A stretch of DNA of 64,000 bases from Streptomyces sp. NRRL F-5122 (GCF_001507435.1 NZ_LMWH01000001.1:418016-482015); one strand, 5' to 3'; numbered from the stretch's first letter, positions 1 to 8,789 are shown. Notes: generated by a model not told the origin, from the sequence alone. Translations and numbers: made by a program.

Positions 1-459
1 GCCGCGTACCGCCGTCTGAAGAAGCACGCCGACGAAATCCGTGACTACGTCCACGGCGGCGGGCGTTATCTGGGTTTCTGCCTGGGCGGCTACCTGGCCG
101 GCGCCACCCCCGGCTTCGCCCTCCTTCCCGGCGACACCGACCAGTACATCGCCACGCCCGGCGCCACCGTCCATCACGACCGCGACACCCTGGTGGAAAC
201 CGCGTGGCGCGGCATCCCCCGCACCCTCTACTTCCAGGACGGCCCGCACTTCGTCCTCGACCGCGACGCCGACGTCACCGTCCTCGCCACCTATCCGAAC
301 GGCACCGTCGCCGCCCTGGTCACCCCTTTCGGCAACGGTCGCGTCGGCGTCGTGGGCCCGCACCCGGAAGCCACCGACGACTGGTTCCTCGACGAGGGCC
401 TCTCCGTCCACTGCACCCACGACCTGGGGCTGGACCTGGTGGGGGAAGTGCTGAAGTGA
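1..459 (+). CDS. BPL_N / glutamine-amidotransferase-like protein (5' partial)
   Basis: The reading frame is open from the first base of the window, so the N-terminus lies outside. The visible 152 residues resemble the BPL_N domain, the class-I glutamine-amidotransferase-like fold found at the N-terminus of some biotin-protein ligases. The stretch GGGRYLGFCLGGYLAG carries the nucleophile-elbow cysteine, and the C-terminal part (VVGPHPEATDDWF) has the His-Pro-Glu that completes such active sites. The frame ends in TGA at 457-459. No signal peptide can be judged because the start is missing. The molecular role of stand-alone BPL_N proteins is not established. Family placement is fairly secure, function is not. 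Confidence 0.8.
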   Translation, partial: AAYRRLKKHADEIRDYVHGGGRYLGFCLGGYLAGATPGFALLPGDTDQYIATPGATVHHDRDTLVETAWRGIPRTLYFQDGPHFVLDRDADVTVLATYPNGTVAALVTPFGNGRVGVVGPHPEATDDWFLDEGLSVHCTHDLGLDLVGEVLK

Positions 460-814
460 CCAGAGCCCGCTCGGCTGCCTGCTCCTCCGTGCCGCGGTGG
501 GCGCGGTCGCAGATGAGGAAGCCCGTCCTGACTTCGTTTCCTGATCGCTCCGTTAGCCCTGCCTTAACGGCGCCATAAGGATCTCGTCCGCCCGCCCCCA
601 GCAGGCGATTTCTCGGTTTCCCGGGGCTAGCTTGCTGAGCGCAGCCCCCACGGGATGGATTCCAGGAGTCTCCGCCCGTGCCGCTCCGTCGCGGAGGCGG
701 CGGCCGGCGTGGGTGAGGCTCCGGGGCCTGTCCGGCGGCTCAGGTCGGACAGGCCCCGGCGACGGCCGCAGCGGCTGGGGACGGCTACGGACGTCCGGTG
801 GTGGCACTCAGGCG
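460..814. other. Intergenic region without a supported gene
   Basis: This 355-base gap lies between the partial BPL_N gene and the 3' end of the lipase gene. Open frames here are arginine/proline-rich and look like products of base composition, not genes. The only clear element is the 14-bp-stem hairpin at 721-759. No promoter or RNA gene was recognised. Confidence 0.6.
721..759 (-). terminator. Hairpin terminator after the lipase gene
   Basis: Arms CCGGGGCCTGTCCG (721-734) and CGGACAGGCCCCGG (746-759) form a perfect 14-bp stem with an 11-nt loop, about 55 nt past the lipase stop codon. There is no U-tract, which is usual for Streptomyces terminators. Confidence 0.6.
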
Positions 815-1708
815 TCAGCTGAAGGCGGACGCGCAGGTGGTCGGGGTGGCGTGCGCCGGGTCGAGGGCGTTGGCCACCTCATGGAAGGCGATCCGGTCGG
901 TCAGCCCGATCAGCACATGTTCGGAGAGGTCGAGCACGCACAGGTTCTGCAGCAGGACGTTGTGGACGTCGGATCCGCTGAGGAACTGCGAACTGTAGGG
1001 CGTCACCACCTCGTCGTACTTGGTGGCGATGACCGTGTAGTGGACTCCGGGCACGGTGTCGCCGCCCGCGTTGAGTTTGGTCAGGAACGCCGAGCCGGCC
1101 ACCTGGTCGGCGAGGCCGGGGGTGGCGCTGGAGAGCAGGTCCTCGGCGCCGGGGAAGTAGGGCAGCAGGTTGGTGAGCCCGTTCAGGGTGGTGCCGTGGT
1201 TGTCGGGCGCGATGCCGACGAGGGCGTTCACCTTGGCCGCGCCACCCAGGAACTTGAGGTAGTAGCGGGGCATCATGCCGCCCTGCGAATGCCCGACGAT
1301 GTCGACCTCGGCGGAACCGGTCGCGGCGAGCACCTTGTCGACGAAGGCACTGAGCTGTCCGGCGGAGTCGGCGATGGGGCCGAGTCCGTAGAACAACGGG
1401 ACGCCCGGCAACTTGCCGTAGTCCAGGGAGAAGACGCAGTACCCGCGGTCCTCCAGGTAGGGGGCGAGGGCGAGCCAGTTGTCGACGGAGTTGGCGAAGG
1501 TGCCGTGGACGAGGACGACGGGGCGGGGGTGGGCGGCGGACGGCTTGCAGGAGTAGTCGTTCCAGCCGCTCGCGGACGCTTGACTCTGCTGGAGCGAGGG
1601 AGCCCTGCTCGGCGCGGCGGCCTGCGCTCCGGCGGCGGGGACGACGGCGACCGCGGTCGTCAGCAGGAGTGCTGCGAGCGGTCTGAACAGGCGTTTCCAG
1701 GGCAGCAT
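815..1708 (-). CDS. Secreted alpha/beta-hydrolase, lipase class 2 type
   Basis: A 297-residue exported esterase/lipase. The start chosen is ATG at 1708, preceded by AAGGAGATCACCCG; the frame is open further upstream but without a good ribosome site. Residues 1-32 form a signal peptide (basic MLPWKRLFRP, hydrophobic core, AQAAA cleavage region). The fold is recognisable from VVLVHGTFAN (64-73, oxyanion His-Gly), the nucleophile elbow GHSQGG with Ser141, a likely catalytic Asp232 (TKYDEV) and His264 (SEHVLIG). This pattern matches lipase class 2 (PF01674) enzymes of Streptomyces. It probably hydrolyses extracellular acyl esters; the substrate is unknown. It is transcribed alone, downstream of the marR gene on the same strand. 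Confidence 0.88.
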   Translation of the reverse strand: MLPWKRLFRPLAALLLTTAVAVVPAAGAQAAAPSRAPSLQQSQASASGWNDYSCKPSAAHPRPVVLVHGTFANSVDNWLALAPYLEDRGYCVFSLDYGKLPGVPLFYGLGPIADSAGQLSAFVDKVLAATGSAEVDIVGHSQGGMMPRYYLKFLGGAAKVNALVGIAPDNHGTTLNGLTNLLPYFPGAEDLLSSATPGLADQVAGSAFLTKLNAGGDTVPGVHYTVIATKYDEVVTPYSSQFLSGSDVHNVLLQNLCVLDLSEHVLIGLTDRIAFHEVANALDPAHATPTTCASAFS

Positions 1709-1832
1709 CGGGTGATCTCCTTGCGGCTCGGGGGAGGTACGACGGCCTTGCGCCCCTGCGATCCGGATCACGGGATGCTGTTCACTCGTCAAGTTACGAA
1801 CGAGTAGGACAACTGTGAAGTTACGCGTCAGT

Positions 1833-1859
1833 AAAAAATTTTCGATGTACCCTCGTACA
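1833..1859 (-). terminator. Weak U-tract terminator after marR
   Basis: Read on the minus strand, the hairpin TGTAC-GAGG-GTACA (arms within 1846-1859) is followed by a run of six T (complement of 1833-1838). The stem is short, but a T-run is rare in this GC-rich sequence and it lies just past the marR stop. Confidence 0.4.
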
Positions 1860-1901
1860 GCCGGGGTTCCTGGTAATGGTCCAGGCGTATGTGATGTCTC
1901 G

Positions 1902-2348
1902 TCACCAGGCGGGCTTGATCGGCCCATAGGGTGCGATACGCAGCAACTGACGTCGCAGTGAACGGATTTCGGCGGCCCCCAGCAACTCCGCCCACGGCCG
2001 TACGGCCTCCGCCGCGGCCTCCTCGGCGGCCCGGGTGCAGGCCCAGCCGCGCTCCGTCAGCACGACCAGCCGGGCCCGCGCGTCCCCGGGATGCGGACGC
2101 CGCTCCGCGTACCCCTTGCACACGATCTCGTCGACGAGCTGACTCGCCGCCTGCTTGGTCACCCCGAGATGGGCGGCCAGCTCCGTCACGGTGGCGCCGT
2201 CCGGGGCGAGCCGGGCGAACGCGAAACCGTGCGCGGGCCGCATCCCCTCGAAGCCGCGCGCGACGACACCGTCGTTGATGCGTTGTGTCAGTTCGCCGGC
2301 GACGGCGAGCAGGGCGACGGACAGGGCCATGGCTTCGGAGTTCTGCAC
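1902..2348 (-). CDS. MarR-family winged-helix transcriptional regulator
   Basis: A 148-residue cytoplasmic dimeric repressor-type protein. The HTH is at about residues 50-75 (TVTELAAHLGVTKQAASQLV) followed by the wing RRPHPGDARARLVVLTERG, the diagnostic MarR wing motif. Start is GTG at 2348; an in-frame ATG at 2330 is an alternative, and neither has a strong ribosome site. It is divergent from the cupin gene at 2438, and the 89-bp region between them contains an array of TTGACC/GGTCAA half-sites, the expected place for an autoregulatory operator. By analogy with other MarR pairs it likely represses itself and the cupin until a small phenolic or redox ligand releases it; the ligand is unknown. 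Confidence 0.9.
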   Translation of the reverse strand: MQNSEAMALSVALLAVAGELTQRINDGVVARGFEGMRPAHGFAFARLAPDGATVTELAAHLGVTKQAASQLVDEIVCKGYAERRPHPGDARARLVVLTERGWACTRAAEEAAAEAVRPWAELLGAAEIRSLRRQLLRIAPYGPIKPAW

Positions 2349-2366
2349 CCGGGCATTGAAACACCC

Positions 2367-2418
2367 TTGACCCGGTGGTCAAGCTGCTTGACCATAGTTA
2401 TGGTCAAGCAGCTTGACC
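2367..2418. promoter_or_regulatory. MarR operator: tandem GGTCAAG-N3-CTTGACC palindromes
   Basis: Two 17-bp palindromes, GGTCAAGCTGCTTGACC (2377-2393) and GGTCAAGCAGCTTGACC (2402-2418), are spaced 25 bp apart and are inverted copies of each other. A further TTGACC half-site is at 2367-2372. The array sits between divergent marR and cupin starts, so it is most likely the MarR binding region. The identity of the binding protein is inferred from position. Confidence 0.8.
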
Positions 2419-2437
2419 ATTTCGGAAGGAGACATCC

Positions 2438-2812
2438 ATGCCTGTCGTCCGCTCGTCCGAGGCCGTCACGCACGAGATGCACGGTGCCCGTTTCGTCTCG
2501 TACGCCACCTCCCTGACCGGCAGCAGGGAGCTGTGCGCCTGGCGCGGGGAGATCCCCGCGGGCACCCGCGCACCCCTGCACACCGTCGACCGGGAGGAGA
2601 TCTTCCACCTGCTCGACGGTGAGCTGCTCATCACGCTCGACGGCCGCACCGAACGGATCACCGCGGGCGACACGGTGATCGTCAATCCCGGTACGACCCT
2701 GGGCATCGAGAACCCGACGGGCGAGGTCGCCGTCTCCTGGGTCACCACCTCCATCGGGCTGGAGGCGCAACTGGCCGACGGCACGCGGCTCACTCCCCCA
2801 TGGGCGCGCTGA
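2438..2812 (+). CDS. Small cupin-domain protein
   Basis: A 124-residue single-domain cupin. The ATG at 2438 follows a strong ribosome site (GGAAGGAG, 8 nt away). Cupin motif 1 is seen around APLHTVDREEIFHLLDGE (about residues 45-62), with His and Glu ligands for a metal. Motif 2 follows as GDTVIVNPGTTLGIENPTG (about 76-94), where the usual second His is missing. It may therefore bind metal weakly or act as a small-molecule binding or isomerase-like protein. It is divergently transcribed from marR and probably its main target. The substrate cannot be told from sequence. Confidence 0.85.
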   Translation: MPVVRSSEAVTHEMHGARFVSYATSLTGSRELCAWRGEIPAGTRAPLHTVDREEIFHLLDGELLITLDGRTERITAGDTVIVNPGTTLGIENPTGEVAVSWVTTSIGLEAQLADGTRLTPPWAR

Positions 2813-2815
2813 CGC

Positions 2816-3790
2816 CTACGCGGCCAGCGTCCCGGGCATCACGGCGCGCGGCCCGAACCTCGCTCGCGCGCGGTCCGCGACCTCCTCGATCCTGCGGACC
2901 TTGTCGTCCACGGGGTCGAAGGTGAGCTGACGGGACGCCTGTTCGGCGGGGGTCAGGCCTTCGGCGCGCAGGACGAGCGCACGCACCCGGGCGCGCTGCA
3001 GACCCAGCGCCTCGTACAAGCGGTACGCCTCGGTGGTGAGCGCGGCGGAGTGCGCGGTCGGCTCGGCGAGGGTGCGGCTGCGGGTCGTCGAGGACCTGTC
3101 GGCATAGCGCGTGGTGAGGGTGAGCGCACCGCACACCCGGCCCACATTGCGCAGCCGTGAGCCCAGTTCCTCGGCGGCCGACAGCAGTGCGCGCCGGTGC
3201 CGGTCGGGGTCCAGCTCGTCACGGGTGAAGGGGCGTTCGGCCACGAGGGAGCGGGAGACCCCGTTCGGCACGACCCGGCCCCGGTCGACGCCGTTCGCCT
3301 TCTCGTGCAGTTCACGGCCGGCCCGGGCGCCGACGAGCCGCTGCACCGTGGACAGCGGTGCTCCGGCGACCTTGCCGACGGTGTCGAGCCCGTACTCGCA
3401 CAGGGTGCGGGCGGTCACGGCACCGACCCGGGGCAGCGCCCCGACGGGCAGGCCGGCCAGGAACTCCGCGGCCGCCGTGCGCCCTTCGGGCACCAGACGG
3501 ATCGTCCCGGGCGCCGCCTCCCGCAGCGCCATGCGGGCCAGCATCGGCCCGGGTCCGGCCCCGATCGCGCAGTCGACCCCGTGGTGCGCGAGGGCGCGTA
3601 CCCGGATCACCGTGGCCAGTTCGGCGGTGTCCCGGCCGAAGTACCGTCCGGCGCCCCGCAGATCGGCCAGCGCCCCGTCCGGCGGGAGCGCCTCGACGAC
3701 GGGTGTGAACTCCTCCAGGAGTCCGAGCAGCCCCGGCAGGGCCGCCTCGTACATCGGAGCCAGCTGGAAACGTACGCAGAGGATGGTCAT
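2816..3790 (-). CDS. ImuB-like Y-family DNA polymerase homologue (DinB2 type)
   Basis: A 324-residue Y-family polymerase-fold protein, coupled to dnaE2. Its ATG at 3790 overlaps the dnaE2 stop as ATGA. The finger/thumb and little-finger regions are recognisable (VGALPRVGAVTARTLCEYGL HhH-like segment near residues 115-134; C-terminal VADRARARFGPRAV). The catalytic carboxylate motifs of active Y polymerases are not visible: the N-terminus reads MTILCVRFQL with no DxD, and the SIDEA-equivalent at residues 33-44 is EALPPDGALADL. This fits the accessory, non-catalytic ImuB role in the DnaE2 mutasome known from mycobacteria. In S. coelicolor the corresponding gene has been called dinB2. An imuA'-like gene is not adjacent. 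Confidence 0.85.
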   Translation of the reverse strand: MTILCVRFQLAPMYEAALPGLLGLLEEFTPVVEALPPDGALADLRGAGRYFGRDTAELATVIRVRALAHHGVDCAIGAGPGPMLARMALREAAPGTIRLVPEGRTAAAEFLAGLPVGALPRVGAVTARTLCEYGLDTVGKVAGAPLSTVQRLVGARAGRELHEKANGVDRGRVVPNGVSRSLVAERPFTRDELDPDRHRRALLSAAEELGSRLRNVGRVCGALTLTTRYADRSSTTRSRTLAEPTAHSAALTTEAYRLYEALGLQRARVRALVLRAEGLTPAEQASRQLTFDPVDDKVRRIEEVADRARARFGPRAVMPGTLAA

Positions 3791-6700
3791 CCCGCACTCC
3801 CCGGACTCTGGTGCCACAACTTCTTCCCACCCGCGGGGCCTTCGCCCGCGGGACGCAGATCGGACCAGGGGTTCATCTCGTACCCCGTGGCCATACGGAT
3901 ACGGCGGCCCTTCGCCGCGTCGCCGTCACCGTCCTGCTGATGCGGGGCGGGTACCGCCAGCCGCTCCGCCACCATGTCGAGGCCGCCCTCGGCACGCAGT
4001 TCGACCAGTTCGGCGAGGTTCCAGGCGGCGGCGCCCACCACGCTGAGACTGCGCGGCCCCCTTCGCTGCACCACCCCGCGCACCAGCAGCAGCCAGGAGT
4101 GGAAGACGGTGTGGGCGCAGGCGTCGTGGGAGTCGTCGAAGAAGGCGAGGTCGACCAGGCCCGTACCGTCGTCGAGGGTGGTGAAGATGACCCGCTTGCC
4201 GGAGCGGATGGGCGGGGTCTGGGTGGCCGCCTTGGCACCCGCGACCAGTACCGTCTCCCCGTGCCGTGCCGAGCGCAGCCGGTGCGCCGGCACCACGCCC
4301 AGTTCGTCGAGGAACGCCCGGTGGTCGTCCATCAGATTGTGCGAGGCGTCCATGGAGAGCACGCCCAGTTCGGCACTGAGCCGCTCCGCCGCGGAGAGGT
4401 CGGGCAGCCCCGCCGAGGCCGTCCTCCGTCCCCCGGCCAGGGGGAGCTGGCCCCCGCCCGCGCCCCGGGCACCCCGGTGGAGTTCGGTCAGATGCAGTTG
4501 CAGGTCGCGGCGGTTGGCGCCGAACCCGTCCAGCGCACCGACCTGCGCGAGCCGCTGCGCAAGGGGACGGCTCGGCCGGGCCCGTTCCCAGAAGTCGAGC
4601 AGGGAGGCGTACGGCTGCCCGGCCTCGATCCGCTGCGCTTCGGCCTCGCTGATGCCGTGGACGTCGCAGAGCGCGAGCCGGAGCCCCCAGCGGCCGGTGG
4701 AATCAGTTGATTCAGAAACCAGTTCGATGCGATGAGCGACACCCGACCTGTTCACGTCCAGCGACAGGATCGGCACCCCTCGGCGCCGCGCGTCCGCAAG
4801 CAGCAGCCGCTTCGGGTACATCCCGGGATCGTGCGTGAGCAGTCCCGCGTAGAAGGCGGCCGGGTGATGGGCCTTCAGCCACGCCGACTGGTACGTCGGC
4901 ACGGCGAAGGCGACCGCGTGCGCCTTGCAGAAGCCGTACGAGCCGAACGCCTCGACGATCTCCCAAGTGCGCTGAATCGTTTCTGCGTTGTATCCGTTCG
5001 CCGCCGCCTGCTGGGCGAACCAGACCCGGATCCGTCCCTGCGACTCCGGTTCGGACAGCCCGCGCCGCACCCGGTCCGCCTCGTCCCGTCCGCAGCCGGT
5101 CATGATGTCCAGGATGTGGATGATCTGCTCGTGGAAGACGACGACGCCGTACGTCTCCTTCAGCGGCCCCTCCAGGTCGGGGTGCGGGTAACGGACGGGC
5201 GCCCGCCCGTGCCGCGCGTCGATGAACGGCCGCACCATGTCGGCCGCGACCGGCCCCGGCCGGAACAGCGAGATGTCGACGACGAGGTCGTGGAAGTCGG
5301 CCGGCTGGAGCCGCCCGACCAGGTCCCGCTGGCCCGGCGACTCGATCTGGAAGCAGCCCAGCGTCTCGGCGGTGCGGATGAGGCGGTACGTCTCCGGGTC
5401 GCCCGGCTCGACGGCGTCGAGGTCGAGGCGCTCCCCCGTCGTCCGCTGCACCTCCGCGACCGCGTGCGCCATCGCGGACTGCATCCGTACCCCGAGCACG
5501 TCGAGTTTGAGCAGTCCGAGCTCCTCGACGTCGTCCTTGTCGAACTGCGACATCGGGAAGCCCTCGCCGCTGGTCGGCACGACCGGTGTACGGGCGAGGA
5601 GGGAGGCGTCGGAGAGCAGCACCCCGCACGGGTGCATGGCGATTCCGCGCGGAAGGGCGTCGAGGGCCTCCACCAGTTCCCAGAAGTTTCCGTACTTCTC
5701 CCGCTCCGCGGCCAGGGGCTTGAGTTCGGGCAGTTCGTCGAGGGCCGCGCGGGCGTCGCGGGCCCGGATGTGCGGGAAGGACTTGGCGATGCGGTCGATG
5801 TCGGCCGGGTCCATGGACAGGGCCGCGCCCACGTCGCGGATCGCGTGGCGGACACGGTAGGTCTCCGGCATCGCGACCGTCGCGACCCGCGCGGTCCCGA
5901 AACGGTCGATGATCGCGCGGTAGACCTCGAGACGACGGGCGGATTCGACGTCGATGTCGATGTCGGGCAGGGCCAGGCGGCGCTTGGACAGGAAACGCTC
6001 CATCAGGAGCCCGTGCTCGACCGGGTCGGCGTGCGCGATGCCGAGGAGGTGGTTGACGAGGGAACCCGCGCCCGAGCCGCGCGCTGCGACCCGGATGCCC
6101 ATGCTCCGTACGTCGTCGACCACCTGGGCGACCGTGAGGAAGTAGGAGGCGAAACCGTGGTGGGCGATGACGTCCAGTTCCTCGTGCATCCGCTCCCAGT
6201 AGGCGCGCCGGGCGCCGTAGCCGCGCAGCACCATGCCCGCCGCCGCCCGGGAGGCGAGCGCACGCTGGGCGGTGCGGTGGCCGGCGCCCACGAGATGGGC
6301 CTCGGGGAAGTGGACGGTGCCGATGCCGAGGTCGTCCTCGGGGTCGACCACGCACTCGGCGGCGGTGTCCCGGGTCTGCTCCAGCAGACGGTGTGCGGTG
6401 TCGCGCCGGTAGCCCGCGGCCTCGACGATCCGTTCGGCGACCCGGAGCATGGCCGGTGCGTCCTTGAGCCAGGCCTCTCCGGAGTCCAGTTCCTTGGCGG
6501 GGTCGACGGGGACGAGGCGGCGTGCGGCGTCCAGGACATCGGCGACCGGGCCGAGACCGGGGTCCGCGTACCGCACGGCATTGCTGAGCACAGGGCGTAC
6601 TCCCTGCTCGGCGGCGAATCCGAGGGTGCGGGCGGCCAGCCGCAGCGAGCCCGGTCCGGTACCCGTGCGGCCGTGCCAGACGGCCTCAAGGCGCAGGGCG

Positions 6701-7293
6701 TCGCCGTAGACCTCACGCCAGGGTGCGAGGAGCCTCGCCGCACGGTCCGGTCGTCCCGCGGCCAGGGCGCGGCCCACGTCGGAGGCGGGGCCGAGCAGGA
6801 CGGTCAGACCGTCGGCGTGGTTGTCGGCCCAGGGCAGCAGCGGGGTGCCCGGGGACAGGGACTCGGGAGAATGGGCGGCGGTGACGAGCCGGCACAGATC
6901 GGCCCAGCCGCGGGCGCCGTCCCGGGCGAGGAAGGTCACACGTGGTGTCGACTCGTCGATGAAGGCACCCCCGCGCACCGGGGCACGGCGCCTCCCCCGG
7001 GCTTCCGGCTCCTCCCCCGTTCGCTCGACGGGACCCCCATGGACCGGCAGAACCCCCGTGCGCCGGGTCGGCTCGGGCTCCGTCACCGCGAGTTCCACTC
7101 CGAACAGCGGCCGGACGCCCGCCGCCGCGCAGGCCTTGGCGAACCGGACCGTGCCCGCGACGGTGTCCCGGTCGGTGAGCGCCAGGGCGTCCATGCCCAG
7201 CTCACCGGCGCGCTCGGCCAGCCGCTCCGGATGCGAGGCGCCGTATCGCATGGAGAACCCTGAGACGGTGTGCAGATGCGTGAATCCCGGCAC
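3787..7293 (-). CDS. dnaE2: Error-prone DNA polymerase III alpha subunit DnaE2
   Basis: A 1168-residue C-family polymerase for damage tolerance and induced mutagenesis. The chosen start is GTG at 7293 (VPGFTHLHTVSG), with GGGAGG 5 nt upstream; ATG at 7323 in frame is possible. The N-terminal PHP domain begins with the HLHT metal motif (residues 6-9) and continues through LALTDRD. The polymerase active-site block has GSGAGSLV (406-413) and the catalytic aspartates in PDIDID (443-448). The C-terminus carries the HhH and OB-fold parts. It lacks a beta-clamp-rich replicative tail, as expected for DnaE2 against DnaE1. It forms an operon with the ImuB-like gene downstream. LexA-type boxes upstream indicate SOS control. 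Confidence 0.95.
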   Translation of the reverse strand: MPGFTHLHTVSGFSMRYGASHPERLAERAGELGMDALALTDRDTVAGTVRFAKACAAAGVRPLFGVELAVTEPEPTRRTGVLPVHGGPVERTGEEPEARGRRRAPVRGGAFIDESTPRVTFLARDGARGWADLCRLVTAAHSPESLSPGTPLLPWADNHADGLTVLLGPASDVGRALAAGRPDRAARLLAPWREVYGDALRLEAVWHGRTGTGPGSLRLAARTLGFAAEQGVRPVLSNAVRYADPGLGPVADVLDAARRLVPVDPAKELDSGEAWLKDAPAMLRVAERIVEAAGYRRDTAHRLLEQTRDTAAECVVDPEDDLGIGTVHFPEAHLVGAGHRTAQRALASRAAAGMVLRGYGARRAYWERMHEELDVIAHHGFASYFLTVAQVVDDVRSMGIRVAARGSGAGSLVNHLLGIAHADPVEHGLLMERFLSKRRLALPDIDIDVESARRLEVYRAIIDRFGTARVATVAMPETYRVRHAIRDVGAALSMDPADIDRIAKSFPHIRARDARAALDELPELKPLAAEREKYGNFWELVEALDALPRGIAMHPCGVLLSDASLLARTPVVPTSGEGFPMSQFDKDDVEELGLLKLDVLGVRMQSAMAHAVAEVQRTTGERLDLDAVEPGDPETYRLIRTAETLGCFQIESPGQRDLVGRLQPADFHDLVVDISLFRPGPVAADMVRPFIDARHGRAPVRYPHPDLEGPLKETYGVVVFHEQIIHILDIMTGCGRDEADRVRRGLSEPESQGRIRVWFAQQAAANGYNAETIQRTWEIVEAFGSYGFCKAHAVAFAVPTYQSAWLKAHHPAAFYAGLLTHDPGMYPKRLLLADARRRGVPILSLDVNRSGVAHRIELVSESTDSTGRWGLRLALCDVHGISEAEAQRIEAGQPYASLLDFWERARPSRPLAQRLAQVGALDGFGANRRDLQLHLTELHRGARGAGGGQLPLAGGRRTASAGLPDLSAAERLSAELGVLSMDASHNLMDDHRAFLDELGVVPAHRLRSARHGETVLVAGAKAATQTPPIRSGKRVIFTTLDDGTGLVDLAFFDDSHDACAHTVFHSWLLLVRGVVQRRGPRSLSVVGAAAWNLAELVELRAEGGLDMVAERLAVPAPHQQDGDGDAAKGRRIRMATGYEMNPWSDLRPAGEGPAGGKKLWHQSPGSAG

Positions 7294-7330
7294 ACGCACC
7301 TCCCGTACCCGTGAGCCCCGCATACGGCTC

Positions 7331-7346
7331 TCGAACGTTCGTTCCC
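7331..7346. promoter_or_regulatory. LexA (SOS) box, proximal to dnaE2
   Basis: TCGAACGTTCGTTCCC matches the Gram-positive SOS pattern CGAAC-N4-GTTC with both GAAC and GTTC half-sites exact. It lies 38 nt upstream of the dnaE2 GTG start, in the likely leader. Confidence 0.7.
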
Positions 7347-7374
7347 ATCCCCCGCTCCCACCATAAACCAACTT

Positions 7375-7390
7375 TCGAACTGTCGTGCGA
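7375..7390. promoter_or_regulatory. Second LexA-type box at the dnaE2 promoter
   Basis: TCGAACTGTCGTGCGA is TCGAAC-N4-GTgCGA, one mismatch from the TCGAAC-N4-GTTCGA palindrome. It lies just upstream of a candidate -10 (minus-strand TATGGT, 7360-7365), so a bound repressor would block RNA polymerase. Confidence 0.55.
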
Positions 7391-7475
7391 CATCTGTTCG
7401 AGCCTCCCCCACCTGGGCGAACGCCGACCGGGCCGTCCGCCCCGGGGAGAGACCGGCCGGACCGGCCCATGGAAA

Positions 7476-7508
7476 AGTCCCGCCCCCGGACAATCCGGGA
7501 GCGGGACT
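7476..7508 (-). terminator. Terminator after the first streptogrisin gene
   Basis: AGTCCCGCCCCCGG and CCGGGAGCGGGACT arms form a long GC stem with a short AT loop, starting about 20 nt past the protease stop on the minus strand. Read in that direction the end is followed by TTTTCC. Confidence 0.75.
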
Positions 7509-7526
7509 CCGTCGGGCCGCGGGAGA

Positions 7527-8606
7527 TCAGCCGATCTGGGCGCCGAAGGCCGAAAGCGCCTCGGTGACCGGCTGGAAGAAGGTCTCGCCGCCCGAGGTGC
7601 AGTCACCGCTGCCACCCGAGGTGAGGCCGATCGCGGTGTCACCGTCGAAGAGCGAACCGCCGCTGTCACCGGGCTCGGCGCAGACGTCGGTCTGGATGAG
7701 GCCGCTGACCGTGCCCTCCGCGTAGTTCACGGTGGCGTCCAGACCGGTGACCGTGCCGGAGTGCACCTGGGTGGTCGAGCCGCTGCGCGTCACCTTCTCG
7801 CCGACGGTCGCGTCACCCGCCTTGGTGATCGCTTGCGTGGAGCCGTTGTAGAGGTCGACCGCGCTCGGGTGGTCGACCTCCGCCGTGTATTTGACCAGGC
7901 CGAAGTCGTTGCCCGGGAAGCTGGACTGCTCGTTCTGGCCGATCACGTTGCCACTGGAGTCCGACCAGCTGGAGATGGCCTCGGTGCAGTGTCCGGCGGT
8001 GATGAAGTACGGCTGGCCGCCCTTGACCACGTTGAAGCCGAGCGAGCAGCGCCCGCCGGAGCCGGTGATGGCGTCGCCGCCCGCGACGAAGGGCTTGAAC
8101 TCACCCGGCGAGCGCTTGATCTCGGCCTTCCCGCCGAGCCCGTCGACCACCTTGGAGAGCTTGGCCCACTCGGCCTTCGAGACGGTGCTGTCGGCCGTGA
8201 CGACGACCTTGTTGGTCCTCGGGTCGGTCGCCCATGAGGTGCCCGGGATGGTCGCGTCCTTCTTGAGCGTGGTGCGGGCGCCCGCCAGCTCGGCCAGGGA
8301 GTTCTGGACGATTCTGGCCGTGGCGCCGGCCGTCCGGGCGGACTGCGCGGCGGACTCGTCGAGCACATTGACGACGAGCTGCTTCGTCTTCGCGTCGTAA
8401 TACGTTCCGGCCGCGCCGGAACCCAGGTCCTGACCGAGCGTCGAGGCGAGCTTTCCGGCCGCTTCGGCCGAGAGAGTGCGAGGCGTCCCGGTCTTCGGCG
8501 CCTCGCTCGCGTTCGCATTCTGGAAGGTGACGCCCGCTGCGATCAGTGCGGCGACAGCCCCGCCTGCCATGGCGGCCCGCCGCCCGGATATGCGTCGGTG
8601 CTTCAA
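7527..8606 (-). CDS. Secreted streptogrisin-type serine protease (peptidase S1E, long propeptide)
   Basis: A 359-residue preproenzyme. The TTG at 8606 ([16 protein letters not shown]) has AGGAGG 7 nt upstream and is preferred to more distal codons. The signal peptide ends near ANA (residue 33). A propeptide of the alpha-lytic type spans about 34-174. The mature chymotrypsin-like domain begins near [10 protein letters not shown]. The triad is His206 (TAGHC), Asp234 (GNDFGLV) and Ser315 (EPGDSGGS). Cysteine pairs in RCSLG/GHC and VCAEPG/DCTSGG are those of streptogrisins. The longer propeptide resembles the streptogrisin D/E class. It is an extracellular digestive protease activated by autoproteolysis, and is monocistronic with its own terminator. 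Confidence 0.93.
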   Translation of the reverse strand: MKHRRISGRRAAMAGGAVAALIAAGVTFQNANASEAPKTGTPRTLSAEAAGKLASTLGQDLGSGAAGTYYDAKTKQLVVNVLDESAAQSARTAGATARIVQNSLAELAGARTTLKKDATIPGTSWATDPRTNKVVVTADSTVSKAEWAKLSKVVDGLGGKAEIKRSPGEFKPFVAGGDAITGSGGRCSLGFNVVKGGQPYFITAGHCTEAISSWSDSSGNVIGQNEQSSFPGNDFGLVKYTAEVDHPSAVDLYNGSTQAITKAGDATVGEKVTRSGSTTQVHSGTVTGLDATVNYAEGTVSGLIQTDVCAEPGDSGGSLFDGDTAIGLTSGGSGDCTSGGETFFQPVTEALSAFGAQIG

Positions 8607-8789
8607 CTCACGTCCTCCTGTGGGGGGTCGGTCGCGGAGGTTGTGGGGACCGCCGCGACCGGAAGGCGTAGGGGCACGAAGGCGGTACACCGAATGAGCC
8701 GCGTCCGTACCCACCGTGCGGAGCCCACTATTCCGACGCCCACAGGGGGCACACAAGGTCGACTTCAGGACGCGCGCAGGTCAACGAAT

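Noticed and set aside
4732..7263. 843-codon plus-strand frame opposite dnaE2
   Set aside because: Antisense of a clear polymerase gene with no homology-like motifs; expected in high-GC DNA.
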